From: SVTX01 sp045638125
Lineage (GTDB): Bacteria > Bacillota > Clostridia > Oscillospirales > CAG-272
Length of the DNA: 32,409 nt
NCBI GenBank assembly: GCA_045638125.1
Contig: JAZUAS010000134.1
Span: 1-32,409, forward strand
Reading direction: 5' to 3'
The notes under the pieces are model-generated. The model was not told where the DNA came from. It ran no database searches and saw nothing but the letters and a program-made list of their open reading frames with translations. Both the position numbers and the translations under genes were made by a program. Below, in pieces: positions 8,720 to 16,762 of the stretch (positions within the stretch are counted from its first letter, which is position 1; each line of letters begins with the position of its first letter).

Positions 8720-9685
8720 CTATTCCAAATATTTTTTACGGCACAGGAGTGCCACGCCCGCCGCATTATCCGAGGAAAACTCGGGGGCGGAAAAATACGT
8801 ATTTTCAAATTTTGCAAGACGTGCGCCTATTCGCTTGTTGCTCATAACGCCACCTGCGTAGATTATCGGAATATCTGTGTATCTCTCTCTAAGATTTTCT
8901 GTCAGCTTTGCGAGAGTGTCCGCCACGAAATCAAAGCAATATGCCGACACGCGTGCATGGTCGCCCGTCTCCTCAAAAAGCTTTTTAGAGAGATTTTCAA
9001 GCCCCGAAAGATTACATTCGAGTCCCTTGACCGAGATCCTCGTCTTTGCGGGAACTATCTCTGCGTCTCCGATAAGACTCTCCATCTCTCTGCCGCAAGG
9101 GAAACGCAGACCCATCATAACACCCGCGCGATCGATCGCCTGCCCCGCGTTTATGTCGACAGTGCCGCCGATAAGCTCTACCGAAAATCCATCGTCACTC
9201 GGAGTGACCAAAAGTATCTCGGTAGTACCACCCGATACGTGGAATGCCGCAAAGGGATCTCTTCTCTCAAGAAGATCAAGCTTCCCTGCCGAATAGAGCG
9301 CCGCCATTATATGTCCGCTCTGGTGCGAAAATGCGTATGACGGACAACCCAAGGTCGCCGACATAGCCGAAGAGATCGACACACCCGATAAAAAGCAGGG
9401 CATGTACGAACCCTCTATGTCCCTCGGAGTTTTGGAATATCCCACCGCCACGATCTGTCTTTCCGAATATTCCGCATCTAAAAAGGCAGACAGCTTTTCC
9501 ATGATCTCTGGAAGATTTTTAGTGTGAGCAAAGAGCGCGTCACTCTGACGAAGCCCTCGCTCTCCCTCGGCAACCGGAAGCAGCTTTTTCAAATTCAAAA
9601 CTATCTTCCCGTCAAGAGTACAAAGTGCCGCCGACGTAGTGTAGTTGCTGGTATCTATTCCGAGAATGAGTCTTTTATCAAGCAT
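8720..9685 (-). CDS. TsaD/Kae1-like (peptidase M22-like) paralogue
   Basis: Member of the ASKHA superfamily related to TsaD, the enzyme that helps make t6A37 in tRNA, but clearly divergent. The N-terminus reads GIDTSNYTTSAALC where TsaD proper has a GIETSCDET-type motif. The metal-binding HxxxH survives as H121 and H125 (SHQSGHIMA). FHVSGGTTEILLV replaces the usual NVSGGHTQL. YAGGVMSNK and SSDNAAGVALL match the nucleotide-binding and metal Asp region. The 321 residues use the ATG at 9685, which overlaps the nusB end by 8 bases; upstream in-frame starts would encode a basic nusB-overlap peptide. Such paralogues occur in clostridia beside a genuine tsaD; their reaction is unknown to me. Confidence 0.82.
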   Translation of the reverse strand: MLDKRLILGIDTSNYTTSAALCTLDGKIVLNLKKLLPVAEGERGLRQSDALFAHTKNLPEIMEKLSAFLDAEYSERQIVAVGYSKTPRDIEGSYMPCFLSGVSISSAMSATLGCPSYAFSHQSGHIMAALYSAGKLDLLERRDPFAAFHVSGGTTEILLVTPSDDGFSVELIGGTVDINAGQAIDRAGVMMGLRFPCGREMESLIGDAEIVPAKTRISVKGLECNLSGLENLSKKLFEETGDHARVSAYCFDFVADTLAKLTENLRERYTDIPIIYAGGVMSNKRIGARLAKFENTYFSAPEFSSDNAAGVALLCRKKYLE

Positions 9686-10220
9686 TGTCACTCTCTGCGA
9701 CTGCCTCTGCCGCTTCAGCGCCCTCTGCCTCTTTCTCGTCTGCATTTTGAGCCGCGACAGTCTTTGCCTCGATAGCGGCTACCGCTTCGTCGATCAGTGC
9801 CTGAACACCCTTTGCCTCAACATCCTTGAACATACCCGAAAGCACGCCGTTTACAAACTGCTTTGCTCTGTCCTCGCCATACTTGACCGCAAGCTCGACC
9901 GCCTGGCTGATAGATACGTTCATAGGAATGTCCTCGATAAAGAGCATCTCGTATGTCGCAATACGGATAATCGTTCTTGAAACGCCCGAAAGTCTGTCTG
10001 CTCTCCAGCCCTTGGAATATACGCTGATTACAGCGTCAAGGATCTCTCTTTTTGAGATCACTCCGAAAAAGGTCTCGCGGATATATTTATCCGAGGGGAT
10101 CTCTCTGTCCGCACAAGCAAGCTCATAAACCGCAGTGGGGTTCTCTCCCTCATGAAACTCGGTCTCAAAAAGCAGACCGAAAAGCATATCTCTCGCTTCT
10201 TGTCTCGTTACCTTTGCCAT
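9678..10220 (-). CDS. nusB: Transcription antitermination factor NusB, with acidic tail
   Basis: RNA-binding partner of NusE (S10) in rRNA antitermination. The helical core covers about residues 1-140: TRQEARDMLFGLLFETEF near the start, LSGVSRTIIRIATYEMLF and NVSISQAVELAVKYGED in the second half, then FVNGVLSGM. A low-complexity Ala/Glu-rich tail of about 40 residues (140-180) is not part of the typical family length. It is the first gene of the cluster and has a perfect-consensus promoter. Its 3' end overlaps the start of the TsaD-like gene. Confidence 0.95.
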   Translation of the reverse strand: MAKVTRQEARDMLFGLLFETEFHEGENPTAVYELACADREIPSDKYIRETFFGVISKREILDAVISVYSKGWRADRLSGVSRTIIRIATYEMLFIEDIPMNVSISQAVELAVKYGEDRAKQFVNGVLSGMFKDVEAKGVQALIDEAVAAIEAKTVAAQNADEKEAEGAEAAEAVAESDNA

Positions 10221-10301
10221 ATCAATTCCTCCAATATCACAAAATTGCGATTTAATACTGATAAATATTATTATATATACTATAAAACGATAGTTATATT
10301 A

Positions 10302-10330
10302 ATTATACATATTTTTTAGCAAAATGTCAA
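10302..10330 (-). promoter_or_regulatory. Perfect-consensus promoter for the nusB cluster
   Basis: Minus strand TTGACA (10325-10330), a 17-base spacer and TATAAT (10302-10307). This is a full match to the vegetative sigma consensus. It lies about 80 bases before the nusB ATG and probably drives nusB through recN. The divergent gap 10221-10537 (317 bases) holds this promoter, the plus-strand promoter at 10473 and AT-rich sequence with no gene. Confidence 0.9.
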
Positions 10331-10472
10331 GGTTATGAGACAATTTTGTGTTTAAAAAATGAAATTTTATTCATTTTTCGGACAACGCAAGAAAAAAACT
10401 ATAAAAACTGTTAAATTTCACGTTTTACACGCAACAAAGCTCAAATTCGATCACAAATTAATTGAAAAGCTA

Positions 10473-10501
10473 TTGCAAACGACAGCCTTTTATGATAAAA
10501 T
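10473..10501 (+). promoter_or_regulatory. Probable promoter of the membrane protein/SGNH pair
   Basis: TTGCAA (10473-10478), a 17-base spacer and TAAAAT (10496-10501). This is a moderate match. It lies 36 bases before the start codon at 10538. Confidence 0.5.
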
Positions 10502-10537
10502 AAATTGTGTATTATTAAAGATCAAAGAGGTGTCTTG

Positions 10538-11044
10538 ATGCAGATTTTAAAAGCCTTAAAAAATTTTTGGTTGTTCGGCGCATCATACTTTGCCGCCATA
10601 ACATCGATAATGTGCCTTATATCGCTTGCCATTCCCAACAAAGCTATACTATCAGAGCGACTTTTACTGATACTGCTGCTCTCCTTTATCATGTCGCTGG
10701 GAAGCACGGTCTACCGTCTTGATAAGATCAATAAAACACTTGCCCTCTGTCTCCATGCAGCCATTTACAATTTCGGCTTTTTCTTCTTTTTCCTTTTACT
10801 CTGGGAAAGCATGGAAACACAAGGCGAGATAAGCGGAAACAAGCTTGTGTACGCTACCGTGGCAACGCTTATTTTTGCGGCAATCTACATAATATCCACC
10901 ATCGCAACAAGAATGGTGACAAAGGCGTTCAGAAAGCCCTCTGCCAAAGCTCATACCAAGGCTTCGACCAAAGACGCTCTGACCACGAAAAAGAAAAACA
11001 AAAAAGAGGGTAAGGAACCCTACAAAAGCCAATTTTCTAATTGA
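10538..11044 (+). CDS. Four-helix membrane protein with basic C-terminal tail, unknown function
   Basis: Not assigned to a family with confidence; the layout resembles DUF3021-type four-helix proteins. The 168 residues contain four hydrophobic segments at about 12-32, 37-57, 71-90 and 101-122. They end in a very Lys-rich cytoplasmic-type tail (KKKNKKEGKEPYK). I chose the ATG at 10538 because AGAGGTG lies 5-6 bases upstream; a GTG 11 codons earlier lacks a binding site. It is followed 15 bases later by the SGNH-like gene on the same strand, so the two are probably co-transcribed and may act together at the envelope. Confidence 0.75.
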   Translation: MQILKALKNFWLFGASYFAAITSIMCLISLAIPNKAILSERLLLILLLSFIMSLGSTVYRLDKINKTLALCLHAAIYNFGFFFFFLLLWESMETQGEISGNKLVYATVATLIFAAIYIISTIATRMVTKAFRKPSAKAHTKASTKDALTTKKKNKKEGKEPYKSQFSN

Positions 11045-11059
11045 TGAAACGGACAAAAA

Positions 11060-11845
11060 ATGTTTAAATTAAAATTCAACTTAACGTCGCGCATAATAAC
11101 GTCGGTAATCTCCATATTGATCATCGCATGCGCCGTTTCTCTGGCGACCTTCGCCTTGCGAGGTGTACGCCCTGAGCTAAAGCAGCCGATTGCTGAAAAA
11201 TCAGATTTAGTCGATTCCCCGTCGGCACTTGGCGAAACTATGGACTACGGACAGTTCTATGTGGACAGCATGATTTTCCTTGGAGACACCACCATTTCAG
11301 ATATGCGTGCAAAGGGTGTTCTTGCGGACGGCGAGGAAACGATACAGATATGGAGCGACACCGACGGCCGCCTGCCCTTGGCGTCAAGCATCGACAAAAC
11401 CGAGATAGCCTTCCTTGAGGGGGAAATGTATATAGCAGACGCCGTCGCTCAAAAAAATCCCCAATTCCTCTTGATAACAGTGGGAATAGAAAACGGCGTA
11501 AGATACTGCACCGAGGAGCAATTCAAGGAGTATTATTCCAAACTGATAACAATAATAAAAGAGTCCTCTCCAAGCACAAAGATCATACTCAATTCTATCT
11601 TTCCCGTATCTAAAAAATACGAAAAACAGACGCAAGGCATTTCTATGGATAAGATAGACACCGCCAACGAATGGATAGTAGAAATTGCCGAGGAGCAGGG
11701 TGTAAAGTATCTGCATTCGGTCTCCGCACTAAAAGGCTCAAACGGATACCTTGACCCCCAATACGACTCAGGCGACGGGCTTCACCTAAACGCCGACGGA
11801 TACAATGCTTTTTTTGCCTACATAAGAACTCACGGATATAAATAA
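11060..11845 (+). CDS. SGNH/GDSL hydrolase-like extracytoplasmic protein with altered nucleophile
   Basis: An N-terminal signal or anchor helix (about 11-34) is followed by an SGNH-fold domain. Block I reads IFLGDTTIS at residues 72-80, where the family normally has GDS, so the nucleophile position is Thr77. The block III equivalent reads TVGIENG (140-146), in place of a GTND/GINE form, with the Asn shifted by one. The catalytic Asp-His pair is intact as D239 and H242 in GDGLHLNADGY. Relatives in clostridia act on cell-wall or polysaccharide acyl groups. With Thr at the nucleophile, activity is uncertain. It lies just after a four-helix membrane gene and ends at a strong terminator. Confidence 0.8.
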   Translation: MFKLKFNLTSRIITSVISILIIACAVSLATFALRGVRPELKQPIAEKSDLVDSPSALGETMDYGQFYVDSMIFLGDTTISDMRAKGVLADGEETIQIWSDTDGRLPLASSIDKTEIAFLEGEMYIADAVAQKNPQFLLITVGIENGVRYCTEEQFKEYYSKLITIIKESSPSTKIILNSIFPVSKKYEKQTQGISMDKIDTANEWIVEIAEEQGVKYLHSVSALKGSNGYLDPQYDSGDGLHLNADGYNAFFAYIRTHGYK

Positions 11846-11855
11846 ATTAAACACA

Positions 11856-11895
11856 AAATCTCCCTCGGCAAACCGAGGGAGATTTCTTGTTTTTA
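11856..11895. terminator. Bidirectional intrinsic terminator between convergent genes
   Basis: A 13-base-pair perfect stem (11856-11868 with 11873-11885) has a CAAA loop and core CTCCCTCGG/CCGAGGGAG. TTTCTTGTTTTT follows on the plus strand. It separates the SGNH-like gene from the converging membrane protein gene and can serve both. Confidence 0.9.
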
Positions 11896-12897
11896 TCAAA
11901 CAATTATCAACAATATCGCAAGCGCTATTGCAAATATCAACCAAAGCAGTGCAAATGCTAAAAGCGAATACCAGTACTTGGGCTTGCCAAGCTTCTTAAT
12001 GAACGGCAGGATAAATCCAAGTAATATCATAGGGATTGGCGGAATTATCACACAAACCGTGTAAAAAGCCCAGAAAAGTGTCAACCACGTATCCGTCTCT
12101 TTTTCATCGATTTCATATTCAAAGCTATCCCATTCGTAGATGTAGTCATTATCAATGTATTTAGCGTTTGATATAATTCCCTCCAGATCGGACGTGTCCG
12201 AAAGTCTGGTCATCCTTACGCTTCCTCCACGGTAAGAAAAATTACCGTCCGCATCAAAATAATTGTTAGGAAGATCGGTGTAATTGACGTACCAATACTC
12301 TCCGTCAGAAAGTCTGTAGATCGCGCCATAGTTATACGACAAGGTTTTGCTGACGTCCACCGCAGATATATAGTAGACCTGTACCTTTTTGCCGCTGGGC
12401 TTAATATCTCTTACGTCAAAGACCTCGGTGTTAGAGTCGGATCGAATAGCTTCGTCCCATTCTGCCACCATATCCCTTGAAATATCCTCGGCCATTCTAT
12501 CTCCAAACTCCAGCCTCAGGCTTCCGATATTTCCCTCTACAAAGGATTTTATATCGGCATATCCCGTTTCGGTAACGAATATCTCGGCATTTCCGTTATC
12601 GTCGTTTAACCATATCACCTCAGGATAGTTACGGTTAATATTGACGTACGATTCGTAGTATGAAAGATACTGACTGTAAACGTATATAATTTTTGATGCA
12701 GGGCGCAGACTTACTCCGTAAAAGGCGTAGCTATAGGTAATACCCTCGGTTTCATTTGTGATCTGCAATTGATCATCGGTAAGCCACCACTTGACAGAAT
12801 CCTCGTGATTAGCAAAAGCTACTACGACAAACAAATTAACAAGCAACAGAATTGCAACAAGGGCGAAGGAAATTTTCTGAATATAATTCTTCTTCAT
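11896..12897 (-). CDS. Membrane-anchored extracellular protein of a YtrA-type ABC operon
   Basis: Family not recognised. The 333 residues start with a signal or anchor helix (about 8-29, ending VAFANHEDS). An extracytoplasmic region of about 230 residues follows, rich in Tyr, Asp and Asn. Near the C-terminus there are two hydrophobic helices (about 272-295 and 308-332) with a short basic cytoplasmic loop IKKLGKPKYW. It is the last gene of the GntR-ATPase-permease operon, 12 bases after the permease with GGAGGTG as ribosome binding site. It is probably an accessory component or cargo-linked protein of that transporter; this is inference from position. Confidence 0.8.
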   Translation of the reverse strand: MKKNYIQKISFALVAILLLVNLFVVVAFANHEDSVKWWLTDDQLQITNETEGITYSYAFYGVSLRPASKIIYVYSQYLSYYESYVNINRNYPEVIWLNDDNGNAEIFVTETGYADIKSFVEGNIGSLRLEFGDRMAEDISRDMVAEWDEAIRSDSNTEVFDVRDIKPSGKKVQVYYISAVDVSKTLSYNYGAIYRLSDGEYWYVNYTDLPNNYFDADGNFSYRGGSVRMTRLSDTSDLEGIISNAKYIDNDYIYEWDSFEYEIDEKETDTWLTLFWAFYTVCVIIPPIPMILLGFILPFIKKLGKPKYWYSLLAFALLWLIFAIALAILLIIV

Positions 12898-12909
12898 ACC
12901 CGCACCTCC

Positions 12910-13788
12910 TCACGCAAGATTGAGCTTTCGCTCAAGAATATTCAAGGTGAGACAATAGAAGAATGCAGCCAAAGACGCAACGGCGGCAAATATGATAAGC
13001 ATTATCAAGGTAATTGCACCGTTCACCGCATAGGAGGACGCATCCATCAGCATATTGGCAAATCCAACAACTAGGAATAATAAGGAGACCGTACCAAACA
13101 TCGAAAGCACGGTGCTTGATAACACGTTCAGAAGATAATATACACCAACGCCCACAACTATCTTGGCTTTCTTAACAACCGTTGCACCAAGAGTGATGCA
13201 GAAATATACAACTCCCACCGAAAGCGCGATCCAAGCCAGCGATATAAGGTTGAGAATAGCATATTGGAGGATCATCCAGAATCCGCGTTGCTCAAACTCG
13301 TCGGCAATGCCATCAAGCAAATACTCGTATGTGTCTATCGCCAATAATCCCTCTCCATAGGTCGGTCGGGAAATTATACAAATCGCTAGCGCGCAAAAAG
13401 ACAAAATGATACCCGAGAGAGCAATCCAGATCACCCCGTTGAGCATTTTAGAGAAAAATATCTGTTTGCGGCTTACGGGGAGAGTAAATGTCAGATACCC
13501 CTCGTCGGTAAACAGATGCTTAAAATATCTGACGTAGACGAGTATCGCCACCGCTATCATGCAAAGTCCCATAGCCACAACCGACAAAAGGAAAAGCAGA
13601 TATGCAAGTGTTTGAAAGATCTCAACGCCGGTGGAATATTGCAATCCCCACCTATGGTAATTCGTAGCTTCAAGATATACCCTGAGCGAGCCTGCCGAGA
13701 CAAAAGACATTCCCACCATAGTTATCATAGCGATCCACCAGAATCGGGCCACGCTTCGCATATCGTATTTTATTAGCTTGCCTAACAT
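12910..13788 (-). CDS. ABC-2 type permease subunit
   Basis: Integral membrane protein of 292 residues with about six or seven hydrophobic helices (first at about 18-36, then about 60-85, 112-134, 172-200, 205-235 and 250-283). The N-terminal MLGKLIKYDMRSVARFWW is typical of permeases paired with small ABC ATPases for bacteriocin or cell-wall stress. TLPVSRKQIFFSK resembles the ABC-2 coupling-helix motif (LPVSR). It overlaps the ATPase gene by 7 bases and has a GGAGGTG binding site. The substrate is unknown. Confidence 0.87.
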   Translation of the reverse strand: MLGKLIKYDMRSVARFWWIAMITMVGMSFVSAGSLRVYLEATNYHRWGLQYSTGVEIFQTLAYLLFLLSVVAMGLCMIAVAILVYVRYFKHLFTDEGYLTFTLPVSRKQIFFSKMLNGVIWIALSGIILSFCALAICIISRPTYGEGLLAIDTYEYLLDGIADEFEQRGFWMILQYAILNLISLAWIALSVGVVYFCITLGATVVKKAKIVVGVGVYYLLNVLSSTVLSMFGTVSLLFLVVGFANMLMDASSYAVNGAITLIMLIIFAAVASLAAFFYCLTLNILERKLNLA

Positions 13789-14489
13789 CTGAACACCTCC
13801 CTGAAAAGCTCGTCAAGAGACTTGCCGGTTTCCTCACGCACCGCATCGCAGTTTCCCGAAAGCATTATCTTACCGCCGTAGCTGAGGAAAACGAAGTCGT
13901 CGAGAATAGGCTCGATATCGTGAATGAGGTGAGTGGTTATAACCACAGTTGCCTCGGGATTGTAATTTCCTATTATCGTGTTGAGAATATACTCTCTCGC
14001 CGCAGGGTCAACGCCTGCGATAGGTTCGTCAAGCAAATAGAGCCTTGCTCGGCGCGCCATGACCATTACAAGCTGGACCTTCTCCTTGGTTCCCTTTGAA
14101 AGGGTTCTCAGCTTGCATTTGGTGTCAATATTAAGATCAGATAGCATTTTTCTGGCAAGCGGCTCGTCAAAATCAGAATAAAATTCAGAAAAATACTTGA
14201 TAAGCTCATCAACCTTCATCCAAGAGTTGAAATAAGTCCTCTCGGGAAGATAGGAGATGTAAGCGTTTGTCTTTTCACTGCGAAGCTCACCGCAGATCCT
14301 TATCTCTCCACTATCGGCGGTAAGAATACCGCAAATAAGCTTCATCAAGGTTGATTTTCCGCAGCCGTTCGGGCCTAAAAGACCGATTATTCTACCGCTT
14401 GGCAAAGAGCAGTTAAAGCCCTCCAAAACCGGGTGCTTTCGTTTATAGCTCTTATTCAAATCAGTACAGCTTAAAACAGGAACACTCAT
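13782..14489 (-). CDS. ABC transporter ATP-binding protein (YtrB-like)
   Basis: Cytoplasmic ATPase of 235 residues. Walker A is LLGPNGCGKSTLMKL (about 35-49). The signature region is degenerate, LSKGTKEKVQLVM, in place of LSGGQ. Walker B is LYLLDEPIAGVDPAAR and the switch His is in VVITTHLIHDIE. The LSKGTKEK form is common in GntR-linked YtrB-type ATPases. It overlaps the regulator gene by 4 bases and the permease by 7, which argues for translational coupling. Confidence 0.95.
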   Translation of the reverse strand: MSVPVLSCTDLNKSYKRKHPVLEGFNCSLPSGRIIGLLGPNGCGKSTLMKLICGILTADSGEIRICGELRSEKTNAYISYLPERTYFNSWMKVDELIKYFSEFYSDFDEPLARKMLSDLNIDTKCKLRTLSKGTKEKVQLVMVMARRARLYLLDEPIAGVDPAAREYILNTIIGNYNPEATVVITTHLIHDIEPILDDFVFLSYGGKIMLSGNCDAVREETGKSLDELFREVFRC

Positions 14490-14848
14490 TTTTCGACCTC
14501 CTCCTTGATATATTTTACAAGCTCGTCATGTCCGATCCCCAGAGCGCTCGCCTCTGAGAGCATCTTTTTCACAAGCTCGCGACGCATTTTTTCGTTCGCT
14601 GACTGTAAAATACTCGCATCCTCGGTTACAAATCGTCCAACCGTACCCTTGCTATACAGTATTCCCTCCTCCTCAAGATGAGAAAGTGCCTTTTGCATTG
14701 TATTGGGGTTTACTGCAGCCAATGTTGCAAGCTGACGCACCGAGGGAAACTGCTCATAGGGATCGTATTCTCCTCTGAGAATGTCTCCGCGCAGTCTGTT
14801 CGCTATTTGCAAAAAAACAGGCTCGCGCTGATTAAATTGCCACGCCAT
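14486..14848 (-). CDS. GntR family regulator, YtrA subfamily
   Basis: The 120 residues contain a winged helix-turn-helix (about 10-75, with PVFLQIANRLRGDI and FPSVRQLATLAAVNPNTMQKAL) and only a short helical C-terminal dimerisation segment, the hallmark of the YtrA subfamily. I chose the ATG at 14848, with AAGGAG 7-8 bases upstream, over the GTG two codons earlier. It is the first gene of its own ABC operon. A palindrome overlaps the expected transcription start, so self-repression released by an antibiotic or envelope signal is the likely mode (inferred from the subfamily). Confidence 0.94.
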   Translation of the reverse strand: MAWQFNQREPVFLQIANRLRGDILRGEYDPYEQFPSVRQLATLAAVNPNTMQKALSHLEEEGILYSKGTVGRFVTEDASILQSANEKMRRELVKKMLSEASALGIGHDELVKYIKEEVEK

Positions 14849-14869
14849 AGCCACTCTCCTTTCTGCACC

Positions 14870-14885
14870 ATTGTACTAATACAAT
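14870..14885. promoter_or_regulatory. Palindromic operator of the GntR/ABC operon
   Basis: ATTGTACTAATACAAT is a perfect 6-base inverted repeat (ATTGTA/TACAAT on the minus strand) around a 4-base centre. It lies just downstream of the -10 box, over the expected transcription start. Its position and symmetry fit a binding site for the adjacent GntR repressor. Confidence 0.75.
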
Positions 14886-14912
14886 AATACACTATTTTTA
14901 CAGATTTGTCAA
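14884..14912 (-). promoter_or_regulatory. Promoter of the GntR/ABC operon
   Basis: Minus strand TTGACA (14907-14912), a 17-base spacer and TATTAT (14884-14889). The palindromic operator overlaps the downstream edge of the -10 box. Confidence 0.85.
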
Positions 14913-14942
14913 TAGTATATAAAGCGCTATTTTAAATATATT

Positions 14943-14985
14943 GCAAAAAATCAAAAAACATCCCCTCGCTACAAGCAAGGGGATG
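14943..14985 (-). terminator. Intrinsic terminator after the first repeat-linker secreted protein
   Basis: On the minus strand a 12-pair stem (14959-14970 with 14974-14985) has one G-U wobble. It is followed by TTTTTTGATTTTTTG. It lies 37 bases past the stop of the secreted protein gene and isolates it from the GntR operon promoter. Confidence 0.88.
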
Positions 14986-15021
14986 TAAATATTAATTCAA
15001 TTTAAAGCTCTGATACACTAA

Positions 15022-16695
15022 TCAGTCCTTCTTCTTGAAGGTGACGTAGCCAGCAGTAGCAGCTACTACAACGATAGCGATCGCGCCAAAGCCTACGGTA
15101 CCGAAGCAACCGCCGGATGCGCTGTCACCTGCGTTGTCACCAGCATCGGTCTGCTTGTCAGTTTCCTCGGGAGTAACAACAGGATCGGTCTCCTGAGGCT
15201 CGGTCTCCTGAGGCTCAGTCTCCTGAGGCTCGGTCTCGGTATCAGTGGGAACGTCAGTTTCCTCACCACCTTCGCTCCAACCCTGAGCAACGAGATATGC
15301 ATCCATATAAGCCTCTGCGTCCTCAATAGTCTTGAAGAAGCACTGCATAACAATCTCAAACTCGTTTGCGCCGGGAGTAAGAAGGTCTACATCAAAGTCG
15401 AAACGGGTAGCGTTGATACGACCACCAAATCTACCTATTTCGTTACCCTCTTCATCGGTTGTCTTAAGCTCATCGGTAGCATCGTGGTAGAAATAAATGT
15501 AGCTATCAATGCTTCCGTCGTCATTGGTTATAAAGTAAGGATCGGAGGAATCGATTGCGGTGACCTGGTTAGTGTTACCGGGACCGATCTCGTCTCCAGT
15601 ACATATATGCACGTTTGCAGCCTCAAAGCCGAAGCACTCACCGGGCTCAGCTCCGCAGCTACAGAAATTCTTTACAAGACAAACTACTACGGGGAAGTCC
15701 TTGATATCATAAGAAGAATCATTCTTAACGTTCCAAATACCACCGTCGGTTTTTTTGTTGGTACCTACAACCTTAACAAGGTCGTCATCGGTAATAGAAA
15801 TCAAAGAACCGATAACCGATGCGGGAGTACCCTTAAGCTGAGAGTTAGCCTTATCACCGCTCATAAGGATCGCGGGCTGTCCATCTGCAACAGTGGATGC
15901 GTCAGCAATGGGATCATAAACGATTACGTGGTTTTCAGCCATCTTCTGGTCATCACCCATGGGCTTGGTAGCAGTAGCCGCGCTCTCACCAAACTTAAGG
16001 ATGGTTGCGGACTGTGCACTGCCACTCTTGTTGGAGTACATGGTAAAGCCAATGTATGCCAAACTATCCTCAGCGTAGGTCTCGTTCATATAGTCAAGGA
16101 CCTTCTGGGGAGCTGCCATACCGTTGATACTTACTGCATATCCGGTCTGAGGATCATATGTAACTACGAGAGTAAGAACGTTCTTACCGTCTACCTGAGC
16201 CTTACCTGCGTCATCAAATCCTGTGGAACCTACACCGGTAAACTGCTTGATATACCAAGCGGTAGAGTTAAGAACTTCTTTAGCGCACTTAATAAGTGTC
16301 TGAACGCCGTATCCCCACTTAGGGTCACCGGAACCCTCATCAATAGCGGGCTGGCTCCAAATGTTGAAGTTGAACCATCTGTCGTCAGCGTCATATGCAT
16401 ATTCATCAATTCTTACCTGCATGTAAACACCATTCTTAAGGTCTACCTTTTCCTTGGTGGACATGTGAGAGAAGGGACGACCGGTAGTCCAGTCAGCGGT
16501 GGTCATCTGGAATCCGTCTGCGGTATATTGATAACCGGGAATAGAACCCTTGTCACCATCGTATCCGGGCTCTTCGTGAGATGCTCTGCCGTGTGTGTCA
16601 AACTGACCCTCGATCGCAGCAGCGGGAAGCGCGAAAACTGCGAACATGGATGCAATCATTGCAACAACGAGCAAAGCAGAAAGAAGCTTTTTCAT
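15022..16695 (-). CDS. Secreted, probably C-terminally anchored surface protein (paralogue 1)
   Basis: Function not known. A signal peptide (MKKLLSALLVVAMIAS..., likely cut after ALPAAA at residue 27) leads to a domain at about 60-245 that looks like a LamG/concanavalin-type jelly roll (NGVYMQVRIDEYAYDADDRW, GYAVSINGM). A second domain at about 270-480 has a Cys motif, NFCSC...C, at 345-354. A Pro/Glu/Thr linker follows with three PQETE repeats. The end is SGGCFGTVGFGAIA, a hydrophobic helix and KKKD. I chose the ATG at 16695 from AGGAG 9 bases upstream; the longer frame lacks one. It has its own promoter and terminator and is a tandem paralogue of the gene at 17004-18716. A role in surface display or glycan binding is inference. 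Confidence 0.85.
   Translation of the reverse strand: MKKLLSALLVVAMIASMFAVFALPAAAIEGQFDTHGRASHEEPGYDGDKGSIPGYQYTADGFQMTTADWTTGRPFSHMSTKEKVDLKNGVYMQVRIDEYAYDADDRWFNFNIWSQPAIDEGSGDPKWGYGVQTLIKCAKEVLNSTAWYIKQFTGVGSTGFDDAGKAQVDGKNVLTLVVTYDPQTGYAVSINGMAAPQKVLDYMNETYAEDSLAYIGFTMYSNKSGSAQSATILKFGESAATATKPMGDDQKMAENHVIVYDPIADASTVADGQPAILMSGDKANSQLKGTPASVIGSLISITDDDLVKVVGTNKKTDGGIWNVKNDSSYDIKDFPVVVCLVKNFCSCGAEPGECFGFEAANVHICTGDEIGPGNTNQVTAIDSSDPYFITNDDGSIDSYIYFYHDATDELKTTDEEGNEIGRFGGRINATRFDFDVDLLTPGANEFEIVMQCFFKTIEDAEAYMDAYLVAQGWSEGGEETDVPTDTETEPQETEPQETEPQETDPVVTPEETDKQTDAGDNAGDSASGGCFGTVGFGAIAIVVVAATAGYVTFKKKD
15187..15231. repeat. Three 15-bp tandem repeats coding for PQETE units
   Basis: Three nearly identical 15-base units (GGTCTCCTGAGGCTC and an A-for-G variant) encode the pentapeptide linker of paralogue 1. 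The unit length keeps frame, so copy number can vary without disrupting the protein. Confidence 0.9.
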
Positions 16696-16762
16696 AACTT
16701 TTTTCTCCTTTTGAAAAATGATTTTTTGGAATGCAAAAGACAAAACACTTTTGCGTCACTTT

